The notes beneath the pieces were generated by a model that made no database searches, had not been told where the DNA came from, and saw only the letters and a program-made list of their open reading frames with translations. Source: Bdellovibrio bacteriovorus HD100 (GTDB lineage Bacteria; Bdellovibrionota; Bdellovibrionia; Bdellovibrionales; Bdellovibrionaceae). Taken from it: 64,000 nucleotides of DNA. Each line of letters begins with the position of its first letter. Within the stretch, counting starts at the first letter, position 1. Made by a program: the position numbers and the translations under genes. Below, in pieces: positions 1-9,011 of this stretch. Location: assembly GCF_000196175.1 (NCBI RefSeq), contig NC_005363.1:1612001-1676000 (forward strand), in the 5' to 3' direction.

Positions 1-1305
1 TCGAAGAAGCAGCTCTTGTTCTTGCCGGTGTTTTTTGTTGTTGCGACATCTTTTGTGCAGGAGCGGCAGCCAACTGAAACTCAAGACAGTTTGGTGGGTA
101 CCTTGTTTAAGGTGACCCGGGTGAACTATGTGGATTGGAGTTTCACCACCAACGTCAAAGAAAATGGCATTTTGAATCATATTTTCCTGACTTTACCAAC
201 GGGCCAGATCCCGGCCAAAGGCAAGCTTCCATATGACGATGTAAAGTCTTTGGTGGATGTAAAAAGGCCGAAGGAAGAACCCGATGTGTTCCTGGTGCTT
301 TGCGAATCCTGTTACACCAGCAGTAATGATAGCTTTGTGACCCCGATTGCAGACCTTGAAAAAGAGGGCTTTGCTCATTCGACGGTGATTTCTCCGGTGT
401 ATGGTGGGATGACGGCCGAGGCCGAGTTCGAGGTTTTGACGGGTTTGCCAAGCCGTCGCTATAAGGGCATTGATTTTCAGTACTTTGCTGAGCGTTACTC
501 CAAGACAGCCATGGCGGTTCCTCGAATATTTTCTGAAAATGGTTATGACACATGGTCTGCACACGCCAATGACGGCTTTTTCTGGAAGCGTGATATCGTT
601 CACCCGAAATTCGGATTTCAAAGATCTTTCTTTGCAGAGGATATGAATTTGCCTGAAAAAGGTAAGTATCCAGAAGATAAAGTGCTTTTTGATCTGGCTC
701 TTGCAAAGTACCAAGAAAGTCTTGAGGCTGGAAAAAAGACTTTTGCTTTTCTTATCACTGTTTATACCCACGGACCCTATGCTGACACAGATGGTGACGG
801 TGGCGAGGCGGTTTATAAAGAAAAACTTGATAAAACTGTAAAACAGTTTTTAGAGTTCCAGTCTGCGGCCGCAGAGTTGGCGAAGAAAAACAAACGTCCT
901 GTGATGTTTGTGATTTTCGGTGATCATAAGCCTGCAATGACGCTGTCTTTTTATCGCCGACATGAGTTTACAGAGGACTATTTCAGCACGACCGGGTCAA
1001 GAAACCAGTCCTTTCTGTTTTCGACTTTGAGTCCCTCGCAGCAGATTGTGTATGGCAAGGTGCCGATGTATGTGAAGGGGTATGGTCTGAAAGCAGATGG
1101 TGTGTCTGAGGCTATTGCTAGAGCGAATGAAGAGCGTCCGATATTCTGTCTGCCTGGTGTTTTGTCTGAAAAGATAGGAATTCATAATTCATTCTATAGT
1201 TATCTGGTAGATGCTTGTCGCAAGAATCCTGAGTACCTAGTAGATCCTGAATTCCTCAGAAAATACTTTGCTGAGGGGATTTATGGCGGGCGATTGTTTG
1301 ATTAG
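1..1305 (+). CDS. LtaS/OpgB-like sulfatase-fold phosphotransferase (5' end outside window)
   Basis: The reading frame is open from base 1, so the true start probably lies upstream and only the C-terminal part is seen. A hydrophobic segment (LLFLPVFFVVATSFV) at the left edge looks like the last membrane helix before an extracytoplasmic alkaline-phosphatase-like domain. Family signatures visible are DVFLVLCES, the nucleophile-Thr region YGGMTAEAEFE (about residue 137 from the window edge), YTHGPY and the metal-site motif FGDHKPAM. LtaS-family enzymes move phosphoglycerol or phosphoethanolamine from a phospholipid to a glycan outside the inner membrane. Beside a polysaccharide locus it may decorate periplasmic or LPS glycans, which is inference. 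The TTG at 16 is unlikely to be the start. Confidence 0.8.
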   Translation, partial: SKKQLLFLPVFFVVATSFVQERQPTETQDSLVGTLFKVTRVNYVDWSFTTNVKENGILNHIFLTLPTGQIPAKGKLPYDDVKSLVDVKRPKEEPDVFLVLCESCYTSSNDSFVTPIADLEKEGFAHSTVISPVYGGMTAEAEFEVLTGLPSRRYKGIDFQYFAERYSKTAMAVPRIFSENGYDTWSAHANDGFFWKRDIVHPKFGFQRSFFAEDMNLPEKGKYPEDKVLFDLALAKYQESLEAGKKTFAFLITVYTHGPYADTDGDGGEAVYKEKLDKTVKQFLEFQSAAAELAKKNKRPVMFVIFGDHKPAMTLSFYRRHEFTEDYFSTTGSRNQSFLFSTLSPSQQIVYGKVPMYVKGYGLKADGVSEAIARANEERPIFCLPGVLSEKIGIHNSFYSYLVDACRKNPEYLVDPEFLRKYFAEGIYGGRLFD

Positions 1306-1494
1306 TTAGAATATATTAGAAATTTCGGAAGCTATTTGTTGTGTGTTCCAAGCTACCGAGGTTCAGTTTATTTTGAAGAAGTAGTATTGGGTGTTGTAAA
1401 CCTCGCTGGCGCCCCGCGGCGGGATTTTCGATCAAAGAAGTGACTACTTCAGAGTATTCTGGTTGGTCTTATATAGAGAGATGGAGTTGAGTCA

Positions 1495-2115
1495 GTGAAG
1501 TATTTTTGGATGTTGGAGTATCTGGTTTGCAAAGCTTTGAAAAAGTTGAGACCAAGAGCGATTAGAGGAAGTTCTGTCCATAAGGGCTCCAGCATTGGGC
1601 CGGGGTCTGAGTTTTTGAGTTCAGAAATGGATCGAAATTCGTATCTCGGAGTGTCATGTAGAGTGGTGGATACTAAAATTGGCAGTTTCTGCTCAATTGC
1701 AAATGATTGTTGCATAGGTTTAGATACGCACTCAATAGATTGGGTTTCCACCTCCCCAGTGTTCAATAAGAATAGGGAACAAATTAAAACAAAATATTCG
1801 AAGCATGAGTTTAAGACGCGGACTGTTGTCTCTATAGGCAACGATGTATGGATTGGGGAGAAGGTGGTCATTAAGTCGGGTGTTACTATCGGCACCGGCG
1901 CAATAATTGGTGCAGGTAGTGTCGTGACCAAAGATGTACCCCCCTATGAGATTTGGGGTGGGGTACCTGCTAAGTGTATTCGACAGCGATTTCCGGCCGA
2001 GCTGGCGGAGGGACTCCTTAAGAGTAGATGGTGGGAGTTAAGTGATGAAGAATTGACCCGTGTTGCTCCATTTGTTAAGGATCCAGCTGTTTTTCTGAGG
2101 AAATTGAATGAGTAG
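1495..2115 (+). CDS. Hexapeptide-repeat acyltransferase (CatB/LbH family)
   Basis: This 206-residue protein begins with GTG, preceded by a purine-rich ggagttgag. It shows left-handed beta-helix hexapeptide periodicity from about residue 30, and the family signature [21 protein letters not shown] followed by [22 protein letters not shown] near residues 118-160. Proteins with this ending are usually acetyl-CoA-dependent O- or N-acetyltransferases acting on sugars or antibiotics. It overlaps the next gene by 8 bp, suggesting coupled translation. An O-acetyltransferase acting on the surface glycan is the most likely role. The acceptor cannot be read from sequence. Confidence 0.8.
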   Translation: MKYFWMLEYLVCKALKKLRPRAIRGSSVHKGSSIGPGSEFLSSEMDRNSYLGVSCRVVDTKIGSFCSIANDCCIGLDTHSIDWVSTSPVFNKNREQIKTKYSKHEFKTRTVVSIGNDVWIGEKVVIKSGVTIGTGAIIGAGSVVTKDVPPYEIWGGVPAKCIRQRFPAELAEGLLKSRWWELSDEELTRVAPFVKDPAVFLRKLNE

Positions 2116-2893
2116 GCAGAGGCTAAAGAGTTTCTTAGATAATTTTGTCTTAATAATTCACAATGCTTTGCTTGACATGATTTTTGTTTTGTCGCCAGCA
2201 CGAGCAGTTGTGAGGAAAAATAGAGTCTATAGGGGGAAGCATAGAGGGCAGAGCTGTATTATTTTTGGCAATGGCCCTTCCTTGAAAAGTTTCGATGTTG
2301 GTCAAGTTAAGGATAACGTCGTTTTTGTCGTCAATTATTTTTATAAGAATACTATTTTGCCAGATATCCGCCCGGATTATTATGCGCTTGTTGATGAGTT
2401 GTTTTATGGGGGTGAGATTGGTGCGACACAAAAAGCAATTGCTAAATATCCGAATTGTGTTTTTTTATTCAAAAGTAAGTGTTTGAGGAACCCTTATTTG
2501 CGCAAGTTTGTTGGGGGGGCGGGCAGATCGATCGTTACTTTCAATCAAAAAGCACTTATTGGTGGCGATGTACGCTACGATATGACTAAGAATTTCACAG
2601 CTTCTATCAATGTGGTTAATCATTGTATTCAAGTGGCTCTGGATATGGGGTTTGATAGAATCTATCTGGTGGGCTGTGATTTTAATTCGTTCACGTCAAG
2701 TAAAATGCAACACTTTTATGATAATGAAAGTGATGAAAAAAGCTTATCGCTGGGGGATGAGTTGAAATTTTACGCAGAGGTTTGTTATCACCATTATGCT
2801 TTGAATAAAATTGCACAGGAAAAGGGCATTCAAATTATTAACGCGACTCCCGGCAGTCTTTTGGATGCTTACAAACGAAGCAATTTGCCTTAA
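2108..2893 (+). CDS. DUF115 / sialyltransferase-like protein, candidate nonulosonic-acid transferase
   Basis: This 261-residue protein has no signal peptide. The N-terminal third carries [15 protein letters not shown] (about residues 48-62) followed by a NYFYKN segment. That matches the nucleotide-binding start of bacterial GT42 sialyltransferases (GNGPSLKEID in Campylobacter Cst proteins) and of the DUF115/MptE-like fold. A second conserved segment, [16 protein letters not shown], lies near residues 178-193. The gene overlaps the upstream acyltransferase and precedes the nonulosonic-acid operon, so transfer of the CMP-activated nonulosonate to the glycan is a reasonable guess. A sugar-phosphate-modifying DUF115 role is the alternative. 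Confidence 0.6.
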   Translation: MSRQRLKSFLDNFVLIIHNALLDMIFVLSPARAVVRKNRVYRGKHRGQSCIIFGNGPSLKSFDVGQVKDNVVFVVNYFYKNTILPDIRPDYYALVDELFYGGEIGATQKAIAKYPNCVFLFKSKCLRNPYLRKFVGGAGRSIVTFNQKALIGGDVRYDMTKNFTASINVVNHCIQVALDMGFDRIYLVGCDFNSFTSSKMQHFYDNESDEKSLSLGDELKFYAEVCYHHYALNKIAQEKGIQIINATPGSLLDAYKRSNLP

Positions 2894-2912
2894 TTTTTGG
2901 TTTCAACTTGTA

Positions 2913-2950
2913 GATTGCGTACTTCGATCGTTGCCTTAAGGTACGCAATC
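2913..2950. promoter_or_regulatory. 10-bp perfect inverted repeat upstream of legB
   Basis: GATTGCGTAC at 2913-2922 is mirrored exactly by GTACGCAATC at 2941-2950, with an 18-bp spacer. An eight-T run (2968-2975) follows 17 bases later, too far for a standard intrinsic terminator. The element lies in the 159-bp gap between the DUF115-like gene and legB. It may be a transcription-factor site, a leader RNA hairpin or a weak terminator. A recognisable -35/-10 pair could not be assigned with confidence downstream of it. Confidence 0.45.
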
Positions 2951-3052
2951 ATTCCTACGCTAATGTGTTTTTTTTGCTTTAAGTCAAATCTGCTTTGGAT
3001 AGACTCGTTTATTCATGGGGGATACTATCTTGCGCTTAAGTAGGAGTGTCCC

Positions 3053-4036
3053 TTGTCGAAAAAAGTTCTTGTTACTGGCGCTGACGGATTTATTGGGTCT
3101 CATTTAACGGAGTTATTGGTTAGTGAAGGGTACAGTGTTAGGGCTCTTGTTAACTATAATTCGTTTAATTCCTGGGGCTGGCTGGATTCATCGGCGGTGA
3201 GAAGCGATATTGAGGTCGTATCCGGAGACATTCGTGATCCGTTTTTGTGTCGAGATATTACGAAAGGTATGGATGCGATTTTTCATTTGGCTGCCTTGAT
3301 AGCGATTCCTTACTCATACGTTGCCCCACAGAGTTACGTTGAGACAAATGTCACGGGTACTTTAAATATTTGCAAAGCTGCCTTGGACAATGGGGTTGCC
3401 AAAGTTGTGCATACTTCTACGAGTGAAGTATACGGAACTGCGCAGTATGTTCCAATAGATGAGAAGCATCCTTTGCAACCACAGTCCCCGTATAGTGCAT
3501 CCAAGATAGCCTCTGATGCTATGGCAATGAGTTTCTTCAATTCATTTGGATTGCCGTTGACTATAGCGCGTCCATTCAACACGTACGGTCCTCGCCAATC
3601 CGCTAGGGCAGTGATTCCTACAATCATCGCTCAAATTGCTTCGGGAAAAAAAGAAATTAGCATAGGGGATATGACACCCACTAGGGATTTCAATTACGTT
3701 ACCGACACATGTAGGGGATTTTTGGCTTTGGCGGCTAACTCCAATTGTATTGGAAAGACAGTGAACATTGGATCGAATTATGAAATTTCCATCAAGGATA
3801 CATTGGAGTTAATTAAGGGGATCATGGGATCAAATATCTCGATTCAATATGATAGCCATAGAGTTAGACCTAAAAATTCCGAAGTTCATAGATTATGGTG
3901 TGATAATACTTTGATTAATTCTCTTACTGGATTTAGCCCATTAGTTAACATCGAGCAGGGACTGAGAATGACGGTGGATTGGTTTAGTCAACGAGAGAAT
4001 CTGGCAAAATATAAGGCAGATGTCTATAATGTTTAG
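3053..4036 (+). CDS. legB: NDP-sugar 4,6-dehydratase, legionaminic-acid pathway (LegB type)
   Basis: An extended short-chain dehydrogenase of 327 residues starting with TTG behind aggag. The Rossmann motif TGADGFIGSHL lies at residues 7-17. The catalytic threonine region HTSTSEVYGTA and the YSASK motif are present around residues 122-151. LegB makes the 4-keto-6-deoxy intermediate from UDP- or GDP-GlcNAc in the first dedicated step of legionaminic acid synthesis. The C-terminus overlaps legC by 17 bp, and the downstream genes complete the pathway. A GDP-sugar substrate is suggested by the PtmE-like gene further down, which is inference. Confidence 0.88.
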   Translation: MSKKVLVTGADGFIGSHLTELLVSEGYSVRALVNYNSFNSWGWLDSSAVRSDIEVVSGDIRDPFLCRDITKGMDAIFHLAALIAIPYSYVAPQSYVETNVTGTLNICKAALDNGVAKVVHTSTSEVYGTAQYVPIDEKHPLQPQSPYSASKIASDAMAMSFFNSFGLPLTIARPFNTYGPRQSARAVIPTIIAQIASGKKEISIGDMTPTRDFNYVTDTCRGFLALAANSNCIGKTVNIGSNYEISIKDTLELIKGIMGSNISIQYDSHRVRPKNSEVHRLWCDNTLINSLTGFSPLVNIEQGLRMTVDWFSQRENLAKYKADVYNV

Positions 4037-5177
4037 TGATGTAATCGCTTTTATTCAGGATCTGTACGGTAGTAAGAGTTTTATTCCCTTACATGCTCCT
4101 ATTTTTACGGGGAATGAAAAAAAATATGTAATTGAAGCAATTGACTCCACATATGTCTCATCAGTTGGAGCATTTGTAGATCGCTTTGAGGTGGATTTTG
4201 CGAAATATGTTGGTGCGAAGAAAGCTGTCGTTACTGGAAATGGAACCTCTGCTCTTCATGCTGCTCTACATTTATTGGGTGTATCTCGCGGAGATGAAGT
4301 CATTACCCAAGCTCTAACATTTGTAGCAACTCCGAATGCGATTTCATATTGTGGAGCTAGTCCTGTATTTCTCGATAGTGATGAGTTGACATTAGGGCTT
4401 TCAGTAACGTCATTGGCAGAATTTTTATTCCAGAATGCCGAGGTAAGAGGGGACTTTTGTTATAACAAAAGAACTGGAAATCGTATAATGGCCTGCATGC
4501 CTATGCATGTTTTTGGCCATCCGGTTCAAATCAAGGAAATAGTCAAGCTATGTGATGAATATTCAATTCCGGTGATTGAAGATGCTGCAGAGTCATTAGG
4601 TAGTGAGTTCGAAGGACGGCATACGGGGTTATACGGCCGAATTGGGGTGTTTAGTTTTAACGGTAATAAAATAATTACCTCCGGTGGTGGAGGAATGCTT
4701 GTTACTAATGATGTGGATCTAGGTATTCGCGCAAAGCATTTAACTACTACAGCAAAAGTGCCGCATGCTTGGGAGTTCTTTCATGATGAAATCGGATTTA
4801 ATTATAGAATGCCGAACTTAAATGCTGCATTGATTGTGGGTCAGTTGGAGCAGCTGCCTAGATTCGTAAGGGATAAACGAGAAACAGCTCAGATTTATAA
4901 TTCTTATTTTTCTCATAAGGGTATTGAATTTGTGTGTGAACCTTTTGGGGCGAAGTCCAACTATTGGCTTAATGCCATTCTTTTGAGTAGTAGATCTGAA
5001 CGCGATTCGTTTCTGAATGAGACGAATAGAAGTGGTGTTATGACGAGGCCAGTATGGAATTTAATGCCCGATCTTCCTATGTATCGCACTAATTTGTGCG
5101 GTGACATATCTGTGGCACGAATGCTGTCTGATCGGCTCGTAAACATTCCAAGCAGTGTAAGGCTTCCTCGAGGTTAA
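4020..5177 (+). CDS. legC: PLP-dependent sugar aminotransferase LegC
   Basis: A 385-residue DegT/DnrJ/EryC1-family aminotransferase. Typical features are PLHAPIFTGNEKKYV near the N-terminus, GNGTSALHAALHL, EDAAESLGS, and the PLP-lysine loop SFNGNKIITSGGGG around residues 213-226. It adds the C4 amino group to the 4-keto-6-deoxy sugar made by LegB, using glutamate. The start used here overlaps legB by 17 bp. An in-frame ATG at 4029 is an alternative that would leave an 8-bp overlap. It is followed by a 34-bp gap before the 2-epimerase gene. Confidence 0.9.
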   Translation: MSIMFSDVIAFIQDLYGSKSFIPLHAPIFTGNEKKYVIEAIDSTYVSSVGAFVDRFEVDFAKYVGAKKAVVTGNGTSALHAALHLLGVSRGDEVITQALTFVATPNAISYCGASPVFLDSDELTLGLSVTSLAEFLFQNAEVRGDFCYNKRTGNRIMACMPMHVFGHPVQIKEIVKLCDEYSIPVIEDAAESLGSEFEGRHTGLYGRIGVFSFNGNKIITSGGGGMLVTNDVDLGIRAKHLTTTAKVPHAWEFFHDEIGFNYRMPNLNAALIVGQLEQLPRFVRDKRETAQIYNSYFSHKGIEFVCEPFGAKSNYWLNAILLSSRSERDSFLNETNRSGVMTRPVWNLMPDLPMYRTNLCGDISVARMLSDRLVNIPSSVRLPRG

Positions 5178-5214
5178 TGGACCTTGGTGAGTTGTTGATT
5201 TTACGGGGGATTTG

Positions 5215-6387
5215 GTGAAAAGACGAATTTGTGTGTTAAGTGGAACGAGGGCAGACTACGGCCTGCTCTACTGGCTTATGAAAGAGCTTCAGACTTACTC
5301 GTCAGTAGACCTGCAAATCATTGCGACCGGTATGCACTTAAGTCCTGAATTTGGTATGACATATAAATTCATCGAGGCTGACGGTTTTCTAATTAATGAA
5401 AAAGTTGAGATGCTACTGTCGGGAGATTCTGTAACAGCCCTGTGTAAATCAATGGGTTTAGGGGTCATGGGTATTTCGGAGGCATTGGCAAGACTTTCCC
5501 CGGACCTGCTAGTTGTTCTGGGTGATAGATTTGAAGCCCTTGCTGGAGCTCAGGCTGCGATGATTCACCGTATACCGATTGCTCATCTTCATGGCGGTGA
5601 AGCTACCGAAGGCTTGATTGATGAAGCCATTCGGCATTCGATCACTAAGATGTCGCACTTGCATTTTGTTGCAGCCGAAGCATATCGAAATAAAGTTATT
5701 CAGTTGGGGGAGTCTCCAGATAGGGTTTTCAACTTTGGAGCTACGGGAATCGACAACATTAAGAGACTTCCTCTTTTTAATCGTGAGGAAGTGGAAGAAA
5801 GGATTCCTGTGCTGAAAGGTGCAAAGGGGCCTGTTTTTCTTGTCACTTATCACCCAGTGACACTTTTAAATAGTTCTCCAGAGCAGGCGATGGCTGATTT
5901 GCTGTCAGCGATCGAGGAGTTCTCGGATGCTTGTGTAATATTGACGAAATCAAACGCTGATACAGCAGGCCGCGTAATTAATGAAATGATTGATCAGTTT
6001 TGTCTGAAGCATCCTGAAAGAGCAATGTCTAGTGTTTCCCTGGGGCAGAAGCTGTACCTGAGTGTGATGTCCATAGCTAATGTGGTCGTTGGAAACTCAT
6101 CGAGTGGTATTATTGAGGCTCCGGCTATGAATATTCCAACAGTTAACATTGGTCCTCGTCAGCAGGGGCGAGCCAAAGCCCCATCCGTTTTGGACTGTAA
6201 CGAGACAAAATCTGAGATTGTAAGTGGTATTCAAACCGTTCTCGAAAATAGCTTTATGGCATCCCGCAAAGATAAACATGTATATGGCGATGGAAATACG
6301 GCTGTTAAGGTTGCTGAAGTCCTTGCCTCTTATGATCTTGACGGAATCATTTTCAAAAAATTTTATAGTATTGATGGCGTGAAATGA
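5215..6387 (+). CDS. legG: Hydrolysing UDP/GDP-sugar 2-epimerase (NeuC/LegG)
   Basis: 390 residues. It carries the NeuC/WecB-family signature LSGTRADYGLLY at the N-terminus, LGDRFEALAGA near residue 100, HGGEATEGLIDEAIRHS near 125-141, and the nucleotide-binding GNSSSGIIEAP near 298-308. Members invert C2 and release the nucleotide, producing the free 6-deoxy-mannosamine-type precursor for the synthase. GTG at 5215 is preferred over TTG at 5212 because of the Shine-Dalgarno-like acggggga just upstream. The 3' end shares ATGA with the formyltransferase gene. Confidence 0.9.
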   Translation: MKRRICVLSGTRADYGLLYWLMKELQTYSSVDLQIIATGMHLSPEFGMTYKFIEADGFLINEKVEMLLSGDSVTALCKSMGLGVMGISEALARLSPDLLVVLGDRFEALAGAQAAMIHRIPIAHLHGGEATEGLIDEAIRHSITKMSHLHFVAAEAYRNKVIQLGESPDRVFNFGATGIDNIKRLPLFNREEVEERIPVLKGAKGPVFLVTYHPVTLLNSSPEQAMADLLSAIEEFSDACVILTKSNADTAGRVINEMIDQFCLKHPERAMSSVSLGQKLYLSVMSIANVVVGNSSSGIIEAPAMNIPTVNIGPRQQGRAKAPSVLDCNETKSEIVSGIQTVLENSFMASRKDKHVYGDGNTAVKVAEVLASYDLDGIIFKKFYSIDGVK

Positions 6388-7271
6388 AGATTGCGTTTAT
6401 TGGCTGCGTGGATTTTAGTGAAGCTATGCTCAGAACGGTACTTAACGTTCCAAAAGCTGAAGTTTGCTGTATTATCACCCGTAAGGCTTCATCATTTAAC
6501 AGCGACTTTCGAGACCTGACTCCCATTGCTGAAGAAAGGAAGATCCCAGTGTTTCATGCGACGGGGAATATGCAGTCGTCCATGGAATCTTTCCTTCAAG
6601 AGCACTCTCCAGATGTAATTTTTTGCTTTGGTTGGTCTTATTTGCTTCAGCCCGCAATATTGAACTTATCACGTTTGGGAGTTGTTGGTTTCCATCCGGC
6701 AGAGCTACCTGAAAATCGCGGACGCCATCCTATTATTTGGGCTTTAGCATTGGGGTTGAAGCAGACAGCTTCAACATTCTTTTGGATGGATGACGGAGCT
6801 GATAGTGGAGATATCCTCAGTCAACAACCTATTCAGATCTCAGACGACGATGATGCAGCCTCTCTTTATCATAAAGTTATTGAGACAGCTCAGAATCAAG
6901 TTGCCGTATTTGTGACTGACTTGCTGGTGGGTAGAGTAATTAGACTTCCTCAGGATGCCACTCGGGCAACATATTGGAGAAAACGAGGTAAGTCAGATGG
7001 GCGAATTGACTTTAGGATGAGTTCTTCCGGAATTCATAATTTGGTACGTGCTCTAGCAAGGCCCTATGTAGGTGCCCATGTCGAGAAGGATGGTCAAGAC
7101 TACAAGGTTTGGAAAACTCGATTAAGTTCTGTTGTCTTTCCAGTGAATATTGAGCCGGGCAAAGTTGTGGCTGTGAATGGTTCAGTTCTTACAATTAAGA
7201 CTTCAGATTCTGCTATCGATATTCTTGAACATGAATTTACAAATCTACCTACCATAGGGGAATACTTGTAA
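6384..7271 (+). CDS. Formyltransferase-family protein of the nonulosonic-acid operon
   Basis: 295 residues, translationally coupled at both ends (ATGA overlap upstream, one-base overlap downstream). The N-terminal domain (to about residue 190) is a Fmt/ArnA-like formyltransferase with GFHPAELPENRGRHPI and the Asp-containing MDDGADSGDIL. A small C-terminal Fmt_C-like domain follows. Relatives move a formyl group from N10-formyl-tetrahydrofolate to an amino group. The Asn of the usual NxH triad is Gly here (GFHP). By context it would formylate an amine on the nonulosonic acid or its precursor. The exact acceptor is unknown. Confidence 0.82.
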   Translation: MKIAFIGCVDFSEAMLRTVLNVPKAEVCCIITRKASSFNSDFRDLTPIAEERKIPVFHATGNMQSSMESFLQEHSPDVIFCFGWSYLLQPAILNLSRLGVVGFHPAELPENRGRHPIIWALALGLKQTASTFFWMDDGADSGDILSQQPIQISDDDDAASLYHKVIETAQNQVAVFVTDLLVGRVIRLPQDATRATYWRKRGKSDGRIDFRMSSSGIHNLVRALARPYVGAHVEKDGQDYKVWKTRLSSVVFPVNIEPGKVVAVNGSVLTIKTSDSAIDILEHEFTNLPTIGEYL

Positions 7272-7939
7272 TGTCTAAAAATGTAGTGGTTATTGCGCCT
7301 CATCCTGACGATGAGACTCTAGGTTGTGGCGGTACAATTTTGAAGCACATAAAGTCGGGTGATTCAGTTCACTGGATCATTGTGACCAGAATGAGTACTG
7401 AAAGATTTACCGAGACCCAGCGATCACGCAGAAGTAGTGAAATATCGGAGGTTGCCAATAGATATGGCTTCTCATCAACGACGATTTTGAATTTTAATGC
7501 TGCTGAGCTAAACAGTGTTAATCTTGGTGACCTGATTGATGAATTATCTCAAGTCTTTCAAAGAATTAGGCCGGAGGTTGTGTATTCTCCATTCTATGGG
7601 GATGTACATACTGATCACGGGTGGACCTTTAAGGCGGTTCTTGCTTGTACCAAGTCGTTTCGTTATTCGTTTATTAAACGGGTACTTTGCTACGAAACTA
7701 TTTCTGAAACAGAGTTTGGTTCAGTCAATGGGGCAGCGCAGTTTCTTCCGCAAGTGTTTGTGGACGTTACGGATACATTCGAAAAGAAAATGGAAATTAT
7801 GAAAATCTACGCTTCGGAAATGGGGGAGTTTCCATATCCACGTAGTGCTGAAGCAATTAAGTCTCTCGCTCAGCTTCGTGGCTCGACTGCGGGAGTAAAG
7901 AATGCAGAAAGCTTTCAGTTAATTAGGGAGATACTATGA
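7271..7939 (+). CDS. PIG-L/LmbE-family sugar N-deacetylase
   Basis: A 222-residue single-domain protein. The zinc motif APHPDDETLGCGG sits at residues 8-20 and the third ligand region GDVHTDHGWT near residues 113-122. This family removes acetyl groups from GlcNAc-type sugars. It lies between the formyltransferase and the synthase, overlapping both by a few bases. A plausible role is to deacetylate an intermediate so that another group, perhaps formyl, can be placed on the free amine. That pairing is inference from operon order. Confidence 0.85.
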   Translation: MSKNVVVIAPHPDDETLGCGGTILKHIKSGDSVHWIIVTRMSTERFTETQRSRRSSEISEVANRYGFSSTTILNFNAAELNSVNLGDLIDELSQVFQRIRPEVVYSPFYGDVHTDHGWTFKAVLACTKSFRYSFIKRVLCYETISETEFGSVNGAAQFLPQVFVDVTDTFEKKMEIMKIYASEMGEFPYPRSAEAIKSLAQLRGSTAGVKNAESFQLIREIL

Positions 7940-9006
7940 CATATATCATTGCAGAAGCTGGCGTAAATCATAATGGTTCGTTGGAGATGGCCAAAAAACT
8001 TGTTGATGTTGCGAAAGAATCTGGTGCAGATGCCGTAAAGTTTCAAACGTTTAAAGCAGAGAATATTGTCAGCAAAAAAGCTCCAAAAGCAGACTACCAA
8101 GTTGAAACGACAGGTAATAATGAGACTCAGCTTCAGATGATTCAAAAGCTAGAGCTCGACGAGGAAGCGCATGCCGTTTTGGTCGAGTATTGCAAAAAGA
8201 AGGGAATTGATTTTCTTTCAACACCATTTGATATCCCGAGCGTAGGACTATTGGCGAAGAAAATGGGTGTGCCTCGTTTAAAAGTGCCTTCTGGTGAGAT
8301 TATCAATGCTCCGCTGCTTTTGAAGGTGGCGCAAACAAATCTCCCAGTAATTGTTTCCACGGGAATGGCTACTTTGGGAGAAATTGAAGCAGCTTTGGGT
8401 GTATTGGCTTTCGGTTATCTGGGATCAAAAGAGCAACCATCAGTTCGTCAATTCCAAAATGCATTTATCAGTGAAGAGGGGCGTAGGAAGCTATCTGAAA
8501 AGGTCACGATTTTACATTGCACCACTGACTATCCAGCAAAGCTTGAAGAAGTAAATCTGAATGCAATGTTGACGATCAAAAATGCTTTTGGTCTGCCAAT
8601 TGGTTACTCGGATCATACTGTTGGAATTTCTGTGGCGATTGCAGCCGTAGCAATGGGGGCCACGTTAATTGAAAAGCACTTCACTTTAGATAGAAATCTG
8701 CCGGGGCCGGATCATAGAGCCTCGTTGGAGCCTCAGGAATTGAAAAATATGGTTGATGGCATCAGAGCTGTTGAGAAAGCCAAAGGCTCCTTTGTCAAAG
8801 GTCCAACACCCGCTGAAGTTTTGAATCGTGCGGTTGTTAGAAGAAGTCTTGTCGCAAAAGCAGAGATTCAGGTAAATGAAAGGTTTAGTGAGAATAATCT
8901 TGATGCGAAAAGGCCGGGTACTGGGGTTTCACCAATGTTGTTTTGGGAGTATTTGAGTAAGTCTTCTTCCAAGGCTTACGCCGTGGACGATTTGATTGAG
9001 GATTAA
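7936..9006 (+). CDS. legI: N-acylneuraminate/legionaminate synthase (NeuB/LegI)
   Basis: 356 residues. The N-terminal TIM barrel begins IIAEAGVNHNGS and includes KFQTFKAE, VPSGEIINAPLLLK, GYSDHTVG and the EKHFTLDRNLPGPDH metal-site region near residue 243-257. A C-terminal SAF/antifreeze-like domain (VVRRSLVAKAEI to the end) completes the family layout. The enzyme condenses the six-carbon precursor with phosphoenolpyruvate to give the nine-carbon acid. ATGA overlap with the PIG-L gene. Context points to legionaminic acid or a variant rather than Neu5Ac. Confidence 0.92.
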   Translation: MTYIIAEAGVNHNGSLEMAKKLVDVAKESGADAVKFQTFKAENIVSKKAPKADYQVETTGNNETQLQMIQKLELDEEAHAVLVEYCKKKGIDFLSTPFDIPSVGLLAKKMGVPRLKVPSGEIINAPLLLKVAQTNLPVIVSTGMATLGEIEAALGVLAFGYLGSKEQPSVRQFQNAFISEEGRRKLSEKVTILHCTTDYPAKLEEVNLNAMLTIKNAFGLPIGYSDHTVGISVAIAAVAMGATLIEKHFTLDRNLPGPDHRASLEPQELKNMVDGIRAVEKAKGSFVKGPTPAEVLNRAVVRRSLVAKAEIQVNERFSENNLDAKRPGTGVSPMLFWEYLSKSSSKAYAVDDLIED

Positions 9007-9011
9007 TATAT

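Noticed and set aside
1306-1494. Regulatory element in the 189-bp gap before the acyltransferase
   Set aside because: Only short imperfect repeats (for example GAAGT/ACTTC) are seen; nothing convincing.
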